Source: JACKJK01 sp046159835
GTDB taxonomy: Bacteria > Pseudomonadota > Alphaproteobacteria > Rhizobiales > Tepidamorphaceae
Reading direction: 5' to 3'
NCBI RefSeq assembly: GCF_046159835.1
Contig: NZ_JBJXCY010000001.1
Coordinates: 1,240,001 to 1,304,000, forward strand
DNA length: 64,000 bases
The notes under the pieces were generated by a model. It searched no databases and had not been told where the DNA came from. It saw only the letters and a list, made by a program, of their open reading frames with translations. This document shows, piece after piece, positions 57,068 to 64,000 of the stretch. Made by a program: the position numbers and the translations under genes. Position 1 is the stretch's first letter, and the number at the start of each line of letters is the position of its first letter.

Positions 57068-58038
57068 GTTCGGTTCGTTCCGTCGTGCGGGGGGTGGGTT
57101 CGTACCTGCCGGCCCGTTGCCTGACCAATGCCGAGATGGAATCCATGGTCGCAACCAGCGATTCCTGGATCCGGCAGCGCACCGGTATCGGTGCGCGTCA
57201 CATCGCGGCGGAAGGTGAGTACACCTCGGACCTCGGCACCCAGGCGGCCCGCGCCGCGCTCGCCAATGCCGGTATGGACGCCTCCGAGATCGATCTCGTG
57301 ATCGTCGCCACGGCAACGCCGGACCAGACGTTCCCGGCCACGGCCCTGACGGTGCAGAACAATCTCGGCATCCACCAGGGGTTCGCCTTCGACCTGCATG
57401 CCGTGTGCTCCGGCTTCGTCTTTGCGCTGTCGAATGCCGATGCGCTGATCAAGGCCGGGCAGGCGAAGAAGGCGCTTGTGATCGGCGCCGAAACCTTCTC
57501 GCGCATCATCGACTGGACCGACCGTTCGACCTGCGTCCTGTTCGGCGACGGTGCGGGTGCGGTCGTTGTGGAAGCGGTTGACGAGGCGGACGCCAACGGT
57601 CGCGGCATTCTCTCCTGCGACCTTCGCGCCGACGGCCAGTTCCGCGACAAGCTCTATGTCGACGGCGGCCCGTCGACCACCCAGACTGCGGGCTATCTGA
57701 AGATGGATGGCCGCGAGGTTTTCCGTCAGGCAGTAGGGCTGGTTCACGGCGTTATCGACCGGACACTGGAAAAGGCCGGCTACACGGCCGACGACCTCGA
57801 CTGGTTCGTGCCGCATCAGGCCAATCGCCGCATCATCGATGCCACGGCCCGCAAGTTCGACTGGCCTGAAGAAAAGATCGTCATGACGGTCGAGAACCAT
57901 GGCAACACGTCAGCCGCCTCGATTCCGCTGGCGCTGGACGTCGCGGTCAAGGACGGGCGCATCAAGAAGGGCGATCTCGTCCTCGTCGAGGCGCTTGGCG
58001 GCGGCTTTACATGGGGCGCGGCGCTCGTTCGCTGGTGA
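57064..58038 (+). CDS. fabH: 3-oxoacyl-[acyl-carrier-protein] synthase III
   Basis: 324 residues. It condenses acetyl-CoA with malonyl-ACP to start fatty acid synthesis. The triad is C115 ([14 protein letters not shown]), His in [13 protein letters not shown] and Asn in [32 protein letters not shown] and [20 protein letters not shown] are conserved N-terminal motifs. GTG 57064 overlaps plsX by 4 bp. The length is typical (about 320). It is followed by a 194-bp gap and ihfA. Confidence 0.97.
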   Translation: MSSVRSVVRGVGSYLPARCLTNAEMESMVATSDSWIRQRTGIGARHIAAEGEYTSDLGTQAARAALANAGMDASEIDLVIVATATPDQTFPATALTVQNNLGIHQGFAFDLHAVCSGFVFALSNADALIKAGQAKKALVIGAETFSRIIDWTDRSTCVLFGDGAGAVVVEAVDEADANGRGILSCDLRADGQFRDKLYVDGGPSTTQTAGYLKMDGREVFRQAVGLVHGVIDRTLEKAGYTADDLDWFVPHQANRRIIDATARKFDWPEEKIVMTVENHGNTSAASIPLALDVAVKDGRIKKGDLVLVEALGGGFTWGAALVRW

Positions 58039-58127
58039 CGCCGCCTGCATCCCGTTGGGGCGGGGTGCGTTCAAGACACACCGACCACGAAAATCGCGTT
58101 CGCACTCAATTTGGGCGTTTGCCTGCG

Positions 58128-58156
58128 TTGACCGGCGAGCGCGGCGTTTCTACCAT
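58128..58156 (+). promoter_or_regulatory. Candidate promoter for ihfA
   Basis: TTGACC (58128-58133) and TACCAT (58151-58156) are 17 bp apart: 5/6 and 4/6 matches to the housekeeping consensus. It lies about 77 bp before the ihfA start, in the gap after fabH. Confidence 0.4.
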
Positions 58157-58232
58157 GCCCGGCGAATGCGGCACGCAACGACCGCAGGTCTGAAATTCCA
58201 GACGTTTCAACGAAGTGGCGGGGGTTCTTGCG

Positions 58233-58544
58233 ATGACAGGGCGGACAATCACGCGTGCCGACCTTTGCGAAGCGGTGTACCGGAAAGTCGGCCTGTCGCG
58301 TGCTGAATCCGCTGAGCTCGTCGAAATGCTGATCGATGAGGTGATCGAGACGCTGGAGCGTGGCGAGAACGTCAAGCTTTCCGGTTTCGGGTCCTTCATG
58401 CTTCGCGACAAGGGCGAGCGTATCGGCCGCAATCCGAAGACGGGCGTCGAGGTGCCGATTGCCCCGCGGCGGGTGATGGTTTTCAAGCCGAGCCCGGTGA
58501 TGAAGAACCGGATGAACGGCGCGGCGGACGAAGACGGCGAGTGA
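58233..58544 (+). CDS. ihfA: Integration host factor alpha subunit
   Basis: 103 residues, the usual IHF-alpha size. IHF bends DNA sharply at specific sites and assists recombination, replication and sigma-54 promoters. [20 protein letters not shown] starts the helical part, [17 protein letters not shown] the body, and [20 protein letters not shown] the beta arm with the Pro that intercalates in the minor groove. ATG 58233 is chosen over GTG 58215 because it fits the family start. A MerR-type regulator follows after 34 bp, as in other alphaproteobacteria and in enterics. Confidence 0.95.
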   Translation: MTGRTITRADLCEAVYRKVGLSRAESAELVEMLIDEVIETLERGENVKLSGFGSFMLRDKGERIGRNPKTGVEVPIAPRRVMVFKPSPVMKNRMNGAADEDGE

Positions 58545-58578
58545 TCGTTGACGTGCTTCGGGGAGTTTGAGCACGCAG

Positions 58579-59442
58579 ATGGCTGACAAGGGGCCGGACG
58601 CCTTCAGGACGATCAGCGAGGTCGCCGACGACCTTGAAGTTCCGCAGCACGTGTTGCGGTTCTGGGAAACGCGTTTTTCGCAGATCAAGCCGATGAAACG
58701 GGGCGGCGGACGGCGGTACTACCGGCCCGACGATGTCGACCTGCTGCGCGGTATCCGCAAACTCCTCTACGGCGACGGTTTTACGATCAAGGGCGTTCAG
58801 CGCATCCTGAAGGATCGCGGCGTGCGCCACGTGATCGACATCGGTGCCGGCCGCATGCCGGGCGGCGAGATGGCGGCGGCGCCCGAACCCGCAGCGCCTG
58901 TTCTGGTGCAGCCGACGCCGCAACCTGCGGCACCCGCACCTGCGCCGATCGCGACACCAGCGCCTCCCGCACCGGCGACTGCCGCGCCAGCACCCGCTGC
59001 CCAATCGGCTCCGGCACCCACACCGGCCCCGGCACCGCCGGCTGCACCTGAACCGACTCCTGCGCCCGCCACTGCGCCTGCATCCACCACCAAGCCTGCC
59101 AGCGGAGACGAAACCGAGTTGCCGCCGCTCCCGCGGCTCGATTCCCTGCGCATCTTTGCCCATGACCGTGTTGCAGCCAGTCAGCCGCAGGAGCCGGCCC
59201 CGGCAAAGGCACCCGCAGCACCGCCCGCACCGCAACCGGCACCCGCACCGACAGCAGAAAAGCCGCCTGCCGCCGCACCGGCCCAGCCGGCGGCTGAGGG
59301 CAAGGCGGAACCGCCCATTGCCGTACCCGCCGTGGGGCGCATCGGGGAATCGCTCTCGGCCGACGATATTCGCCGGCTGCAATCGGTGCTGTTTGAACTG
59401 GGAGAGTGCCGGAACCTGCTGACGGAAGCGCTCAAGCGCTGA
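58579..59442 (+). CDS. MerR-family regulator with long Pro/Ala linker
   Basis: 287 residues. The N-terminal winged helix ([40 protein letters not shown]) is a MerR DNA-binding domain. A low-complexity Pro/Ala linker (about residues 95-250, broken once by a short [16 protein letters not shown] element) leads to a C-terminal helix ([20 protein letters not shown]). No effector-binding cysteine motif is visible. The position after ihfA is the conserved one. ATG 58579 or TTG 58567 may start it; GGGAG lies about 13 nt before the ATG. Targets are unknown. Confidence 0.85.
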   Translation: MADKGPDAFRTISEVADDLEVPQHVLRFWETRFSQIKPMKRGGGRRYYRPDDVDLLRGIRKLLYGDGFTIKGVQRILKDRGVRHVIDIGAGRMPGGEMAAAPEPAAPVLVQPTPQPAAPAPAPIATPAPPAPATAAPAPAAQSAPAPTPAPAPPAAPEPTPAPATAPASTTKPASGDETELPPLPRLDSLRIFAHDRVAASQPQEPAPAKAPAAPPAPQPAPAPTAEKPPAAAPAQPAAEGKAEPPIAVPAVGRIGESLSADDIRRLQSVLFELGECRNLLTEALKR

Positions 59443-59488
59443 GCCGAATTGGCGCGCTGAGCCGTGCGAGATTTCCGGATTGGAAAGA

Positions 59489-59566
59489 TGGTCGGAGCGG
59501 CAGGATTTGAACCTGCGACCCCCAGTCCCCCAGACTGGTGCGCTAACCGGGCTGCGCCACGCTCCG
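59489..59566 (-). tRNA. tRNA-Pro (GGG)
   Basis: The reverse strand folds into a full cloverleaf of 78 nt: acceptor CGGAGCG/CGCTCCG, D arm GCGC/GCGC, anticodon stem CCAGT/ACTGG with loop CTGGGGG (anticodon GGG), T arm GCAGG-TTCAAAT-CCTGC, discriminator A and encoded CCA. It decodes CCC and CCU. It lies between the MerR gene and the bcp gene on the opposite strand to the former. Confidence 0.97.
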
Positions 59567-59633
59567 AACGTTGCAGGGGATTAGCGTTTGGGCGCGCGAA
59601 GTGCAAGGCCCAGTGCTCGCGAAATCGCGTTGC

Positions 59634-60098
59634 TCAGAGCGCCCTGACGGCCTCCAGCACCTCCTCGGCGTGACCGGCGACCTTCACCTTCCGCCAGACC
59701 TTGCGGATGACGCCGTCGCCATCGATCACGAATGTGGAGCGCTCGACGCCCATGTACTTGCGGCCGTACATGCTTTTTTCCATCCACACGCCATAGGCTT
59801 CCATCATCTCGTGGCTTTCGTCGCCTGCAAGGGCCACGCCCAGGACATGCTTGTCGCGAAATTTCGACAGCTTCGCTGGCTTGTCGGGCGAAACGCCGAG
59901 GATGCTGGCCCCGGCCTTTGCGAAGTCTTCCTGCATTTGCGTGAATGCAATGGCCTGTTTCGTGCAGCCGCTGGTGTCGGCGCGCGGATAAAAATACAAA
60001 ACCAGCGCCTTTCCCGCGTAATCGCCGAGCGAAATCTCGCTGCCGGTGTCCGTGGGAAGTGAAAAGTCTGGGGCCTTGCTGCCTTCCTCGGCTGCCAT
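59634..60098 (-). CDS. bcp: Peroxiredoxin BCP (1-Cys form)
   Basis: 154 residues. It reduces peroxides with thioredoxin-type donors in the cytoplasm. The peroxidatic cysteine is C45 in DTSGCTKQAIAFTQ; the resolving cysteine that E. coli has at position 50 is Ile here, and no other Cys exists in the protein, so it must use a 1-Cys mechanism or an external thiol. SKAPDFSLPTDTGSEISLGD, LYFYPRADTSGCTKQA and GVERSTFVIDGDGVIRKVWR are family motifs. It is divergent from the AsmA-like gene with 200 bp between. Confidence 0.93.
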   Translation of the reverse strand: MAAEEGSKAPDFSLPTDTGSEISLGDYAGKALVLYFYPRADTSGCTKQAIAFTQMQEDFAKAGASILGVSPDKPAKLSKFRDKHVLGVALAGDESHEMMEAYGVWMEKSMYGRKYMGVERSTFVIDGDGVIRKVWRKVKVAGHAEEVLEAVRAL

Positions 60099-60298
60099 GT
60101 ACTGCCATCCTTTCGTCCGCTTTTGCGTGTTGAAACAGGAACTTGATCGTCAGTTGCGCGAACTGGCGCGGGGATTATTTCGCGGCGGGCATTTACGCTA
60201 TCCATCGTTGGGCATCGCCTGCGCGCGAGTCACTTTATAAGGTCGGCGAAACCCGATCCACGCCATCTGCGCGTGCGGTCGCCAGGGGGTAGAACCGC

Positions 60299-63200
60299 TT
60301 GTCAGACGCCTCACAGCCCGAAGCCGGAAACGGTCCTCGGACGACGCCGGAAACTGCAACGCCCAAGTGGCGGCGTGCGGTGCGTGGCGGCATGCGGCAA
60401 TGGCGGCACCTTGGCCATCGCTCCCGTGCGGCTGGACAGTCCGGCTACAGGCAATTCTCCCGTTTGCCGAAACCCGCTCGCTTCGCGGGCTATGCGCTGG
60501 CCGGCGTGGTTGGCCTTTGGGTGACGCTCTTTCTGCTCCTGCACCTGGTCCTGATTGCCGGTCCGGTGCCCATAGGCGGGGTTGCGCCACGCGTTGTCGC
60601 TGCCGTCGAGCAACGATTGCCCGAGGGCATGTCGCTTGCGGTTTCGAGCCTCTCTCTGGAAGACAACGGTCTCGGCTTCGGCGTTCGCCTCAACGATATC
60701 CAGCTTTCCGACGAAACCGGCTCGCCGGTCTTCGCCGCGCCTTCGATTTCCGTCGGCTTCAGCACGCTGGCAGCCACCTTTGGCCGCTTCGATCCCGATG
60801 AACTCGTCATCACGTCTCCGCGTATCGTGCTTGCAGGCAGCGACGTGGGCGGCGGCGATGAAATGAACGCCGCCGACATTGTCGCGGCGGCTTTTCTCGT
60901 CCTCAACCAGCAAGGCGGTATCGGCGAACTGTCGGTGCGCGATGCGACAGTCCTGCCTGTTCGGGATGGGCCGGAACTCGATGCAGTCAATGCTCGCCTC
61001 TACGCCGAGGACACCGGTGAGGGCGAGTCCTCCATCGCCATGGAAGTCAGCGGCGGCGAAACCGAGACGGGCGAGTGGGCCATGAATGGCCGGCTCCAGC
61101 GCCGGTCAGACGGCGGCCTGACGGTCGAACTCGCATTCGCCGACCTGATCCCGGAAGCCTTCGGTGGTTCAAGCTCAAATCTCACGCGTTCAGTGCGGCT
61201 CGATACGCCGGTCTCGGGCCAGGTGGCGCTGGTGACGCTTGCCAACGGCGCAATTGCCGAAGGGCGCTTCGACCTGCTGGTCGGTGCCGGGCGTGTCGCG
61301 ATGGGCAACGATATCGACTTCGCAATCGATGAAGCGCGCGTCTCCGGTGTGTGGGATTCCTCTCGCCGCGTTTTGCGCATCCTGCCGTCGCGAATCCTTG
61401 CAGGCGAGAGCAAGGCGGTGCTGGCAGGCGAAGTGCTGCTGCCCGACAACCGCTCCATGGCCTACGGAACGATCCCCGTCGGGTTCGGCTTCACGGACGT
61501 GGTGCTCGCCCCGCGCGAGGACATCGCGCCGGTGAAGCTAGATGCCATCGTCTTCGACGCAACCTTCGACCTCAACACGCGCCAGGCGCAGATTTCCCGT
61601 TTTGATTTCATCGCCGGAGAAGCCTCGCTATCCATGATCGGCTACATGCGCGCTGCGCCCGGTTCACCCGGTGTCGCGCTGCGCGGCGGGCTGGCGGCCA
61701 TGTCGCTGGAAACCTTCGGCAAGCTCTGGCCCGTGGGACTGGCCGAGAACTCGCGTGACTGGTTCGAAAAGCAGATCTTTGGCGGCGAAATCGTCAATGC
61801 GACCGTGACTATCGACATCAAGCCGGGCGAACTTGCGCAGGAAGGTGGGTTCGAGAACCTGACGCGCGATTCCGTGCGCGTCGATTTCCGCACGGCCAAC
61901 ACCGAGTTCGGCTACTTCAAGGACCTGCCTGCCATCCGGAACGCGCAGCTGCGCGGCACGTGGACGCCCACCAGCTTCGAGATGAGCATGGCGGGGAGCG
62001 GTGCGCATATCCCGCTGGAAAATGGCGAGATCATCGCCGTCGAGCAGGCGCGCTACGTCATCGCCGATACCCGCCAGCACCCCGCCCGCGCCGACTTGCG
62101 CGTGCTGACCAGCGGCGGCCTTGATGCGCACCTGCTGCTGCTCGACCACGACCCGCTCAACATTCCGACCAAGAACAACATCGATATTTCCAAGATCGAT
62201 GGCAACGCGGTTGTCACCACCTCCATGAACTTCGAGGTTCGTCCGGGGCTGAAGGTCGAGGATACCGGCCTCGTGGTGGACGGAACGGTGGGCGGGCTGC
62301 GCTTCCCGGCAGGCCCCGAGCGCACCATTGAGGAGGGCAACGTCGCGTTCTCGATTTCGGGGGGCGTTCTTCGCGTCGAGGGGCAGGGGCAGATCGACGG
62401 CGTCGGCGCGGATATCGCCATGACGCAACCGCTCTACGGCACCAACCAGACGGCGGAGCGCAAGGTCGCGCTGATCCTGGACGAAGACGCGCGCAAGAAG
62501 CTCGGCCTGAATTTTGGCTCGCTGGTGCAGGGCACTTTCCCGGTCAACCTGATCGAGCTTGGCGGCGGGCGCAGACGGGTTGAAGCCGACCTCAAGGATG
62601 CGCGGCTCTTCCAGCCGGCCATCGGCCTCGACAAGCCCGCAGGGTCGCCCGCCAACCTCGTGGCCGTGCTGTCTCCGGACCAGGAAACGGGCGGTACGGC
62701 CATTTCCGATCTGCGACTGTCGGGGCGCGAACTGTTCTTGTCGGGCAACGGCGTGCTGCGCGCCAATGGCGGCGTCCACCATCTGAACTTCGACAGCTTC
62801 CGCCTGCAGGCCGACGACACTGCAAAGGCGCGGCTCAGCGCGGATGCCAACGGCAACCTGACCGGCGAGATCGAGGCGGTTCGCTTCGACATGCGCCGCA
62901 TCATCGAGAATGCGAAGACCGGCGGCATTTCGGACGGCGCTGGCAATGCGCTCGATTCCCGCCGCTACAAGTTCACGGCCAATATCGGCTCGGGGCGCGG
63001 CTATAACGGCGAAGTGCTGCAGGGCGTCGACGTCAAGCTCGACATGAGCGGCGACACGATCTCGCTGCTGAAGATGACAGGCGCATTCTCCGACAACTCC
63101 ACCGTGCGACTGGAGATTGCTGGCAACGATGCCAACAACCAGGTGCTGAGCCTTGCGGCCAGCAACGCGGGGCGGACCCTGCGCTGGATCGACATGTATT

Positions 63201-63853
63201 CGCGCGTGCGCGGCGGCCAGATGGCCCTGCGGGCCAATCTCGGCCCCGGCAAGGGCGACATGCGCGGGCGCATCCAGGTGGTGCGGTTTGCCATCCAGCA
63301 GGATCCGAGCCTGTCCACGCTCATCAACGAGACAGGTAAGATGGCATCGGACCCCTCCTGGCAGGCGGCGGCAAAGCGCGAGCAGCCGAACGCGGCCAAT
63401 CTCGGGTTCGATGAATTCTACGTGGATTTCAACCGCTCGCGCGGCGTGTTCGATCTGGCCAACGGTGTGATGCGCGGACCAGCCATCGGCGCGACATTCG
63501 ACGGGCGGATCGACTTCACCGGCCGCAACCTGAACGTCAACGGCACCTACGTGCCGCTCTACGCGATCAACAACTTCTTCGGGCGGGTACCGCTGATCGG
63601 CACGATCCTCGGCGGTCGCGCCGATGAAGGGCTGATCGGCGTGAACTTCTCGGTGCGCGGCAACCTCAACCAGCCCAACCTGATTGTGAACCCGGTATCC
63701 GCCGTCACGCCGGGTATCTTTCGCCTGTTGCTGGATGCGCCGACGCGGGCCATCACCGGCGGCCCGCCGCCGGTGCAGTCCCGGCCGGGCGGCGCGCCGC
63801 AGCCAAGCCAGGTCGACCGCTTCGACCCGATGGCTCAGGGGCAGAACCGCTAG
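60299..63853 (+). CDS. Large AsmA/DUF3971-like membrane protein (YhdP-type)
   Basis: 1184 residues from TTG 60299. A basic cytoplasmic N-terminus leads to one membrane helix (FAGYALAGVVGLWVTLFLLL, about residues 62-88), then a periplasmic beta-rich body (VAPRVVAAVEQRLPEGMSLA onward) with DUF3971 (about 480-760) and an AsmA-like C-terminal part with VNGTYVPLYAINNFFGRVPL. Such VPS13-like bridge proteins are thought to carry phospholipid to the outer membrane; this is known for E. coli YhdP, TamB and YdbH, and inferred here. AGGGGG sits about 8 nt before the TTG. The Pro-rich tail follows. Confidence 0.85.
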   Translation: MSDASQPEAGNGPRTTPETATPKWRRAVRGGMRQWRHLGHRSRAAGQSGYRQFSRLPKPARFAGYALAGVVGLWVTLFLLLHLVLIAGPVPIGGVAPRVVAAVEQRLPEGMSLAVSSLSLEDNGLGFGVRLNDIQLSDETGSPVFAAPSISVGFSTLAATFGRFDPDELVITSPRIVLAGSDVGGGDEMNAADIVAAAFLVLNQQGGIGELSVRDATVLPVRDGPELDAVNARLYAEDTGEGESSIAMEVSGGETETGEWAMNGRLQRRSDGGLTVELAFADLIPEAFGGSSSNLTRSVRLDTPVSGQVALVTLANGAIAEGRFDLLVGAGRVAMGNDIDFAIDEARVSGVWDSSRRVLRILPSRILAGESKAVLAGEVLLPDNRSMAYGTIPVGFGFTDVVLAPREDIAPVKLDAIVFDATFDLNTRQAQISRFDFIAGEASLSMIGYMRAAPGSPGVALRGGLAAMSLETFGKLWPVGLAENSRDWFEKQIFGGEIVNATVTIDIKPGELAQEGGFENLTRDSVRVDFRTANTEFGYFKDLPAIRNAQLRGTWTPTSFEMSMAGSGAHIPLENGEIIAVEQARYVIADTRQHPARADLRVLTSGGLDAHLLLLDHDPLNIPTKNNIDISKIDGNAVVTTSMNFEVRPGLKVEDTGLVVDGTVGGLRFPAGPERTIEEGNVAFSISGGVLRVEGQGQIDGVGADIAMTQPLYGTNQTAERKVALILDEDARKKLGLNFGSLVQGTFPVNLIELGGGRRRVEADLKDARLFQPAIGLDKPAGSPANLVAVLSPDQETGGTAISDLRLSGRELFLSGNGVLRANGGVHHLNFDSFRLQADDTAKARLSADANGNLTGEIEAVRFDMRRIIENAKTGGISDGAGNALDSRRYKFTANIGSGRGYNGEVLQGVDVKLDMSGDTISLLKMTGAFSDNSTVRLEIAGNDANNQVLSLAASNAGRTLRWIDMYSRVRGGQMALRANLGPGKGDMRGRIQVVRFAIQQDPSLSTLINETGKMASDPSWQAAAKREQPNAANLGFDEFYVDFNRSRGVFDLANGVMRGPAIGATFDGRIDFTGRNLNVNGTYVPLYAINNFFGRVPLIGTILGGRADEGLIGVNFSVRGNLNQPNLIVNPVSAVTPGIFRLLLDAPTRAITGGPPPVQSRPGGAPQPSQVDRFDPMAQGQNR

Positions 63854-63872
63854 GGCAACGCTCCCTGCGCGC

Positions 63873-64000
63873 TCAGGCCGGGCGGATCAGCGCGTGGCGC
63901 TTCTTGCCCATGGACAGCTTGATGACTCCGTCCGGACCCACGTGCGAGGCGTCCAGCATCATCTTGGGGTCGTTGACAGCCTGATCGTTGATGCGCACCG
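63873..64000 (-). CDS. tyrS: Tyrosyl-tRNA synthetase, C-terminal end (partial)
   Basis: The last 42 codons are present, reading [20 protein letters not shown] and ending [17 protein letters not shown] before TGA. This matches the S4-like RNA-binding tail of bacterial tyrosyl-tRNA synthetases, which charges tRNA-Tyr. The rest lies outside the window. It is convergent with the AsmA-like gene, with stops only 19 bp apart. Recognition rests on a short segment. Confidence 0.75.
   Translation of the reverse strand, partial: VRINDQAVNDPKMMLDASHVGPDGVIKLSMGKKRHALIRPA

Overview
The window looks like a chromosomal segment from a GC-rich alphaproteobacterium, most likely of the order Hyphomicrobiales (Rhizobiales). 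The support is a porin of the rhizobial type, an LdtR regulator beside an L,D-transpeptidase, a single bifunctional Rel/Spo homolog, and conserved gene strings such as rpoZ-rsh-pyrE-pdxJ-acpS-lepB-rnc-era-recO, glyA-nrdR-ribD-ribE-ribH-nusB-thiL and plsX-fabH-ihfA-merR. Genus cannot be set from sequence alone. I see no rRNA, CRISPR array, insertion sequence, phage or plasmid gene. Almost all of the window is coding, with many 4-bp ATGA/GTGA overlaps.

Layout. 1-2754 (minus): three glycosyltransferase-like genes, the last cut by the window edge. 2951-9075 (minus): a four-gene peptide-type ABC importer operon (fused double ATPase, binding protein, two permeases). 9076-9928: the longest gene-free stretch, with an unusual cluster of GANTC sites. 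9929-14912 (plus): porin with terminator, a 966-residue repeat protein ending in an OmpA domain, a 30-residue membrane peptide and a helix-hairpin-helix protein. 14909-18131 (minus): alpha/beta hydrolase and soluble lytic transglycosylase. 18397-20351 (plus): dapA, smpB and a peroxiredoxin. 20379-21648 (minus): family 5 uracil-DNA glycosylase and a NYN-domain protein. 21922-33150 (plus): the core run from rpoZ to parC.

33136-38230 (minus): hemB, ilvA, an SLC13-type transporter and bpt. 38414-41972 (plus): a valine-degradation module (acyl-CoA dehydrogenase, 3-hydroxyisobutyryl-CoA hydrolase, 3-hydroxyisobutyrate dehydrogenase) with a small membrane protein. 42121-44474 (plus): ldtR with a candidate operator and terminator, an L,D-transpeptidase and a small conserved protein. 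44691-53838 (plus): glyA, nrdR, riboflavin genes, nusB, thiL, an MFS carrier and a proton-pumping pyrophosphatase. 53948-64000: divergent bamE, a cytochrome bc1 chaperone, DUF177, plsX, fabH, ihfA, a MerR regulator, tRNA-Pro, bcp, a large AsmA-like protein and the 3' end of tyrS.

Most genes serve housekeeping: translation and RNA processing, cell envelope, cofactor synthesis and the stringent response. No clearly new multi-gene system is evident. The best leads are non-coding or architectural: the GANTC cluster before the porin, a perfect 6+6 palindrome before ldtR, two competing RNA hairpins before glyA, and five regular 122-124-residue repeats in the OmpA-family protein.
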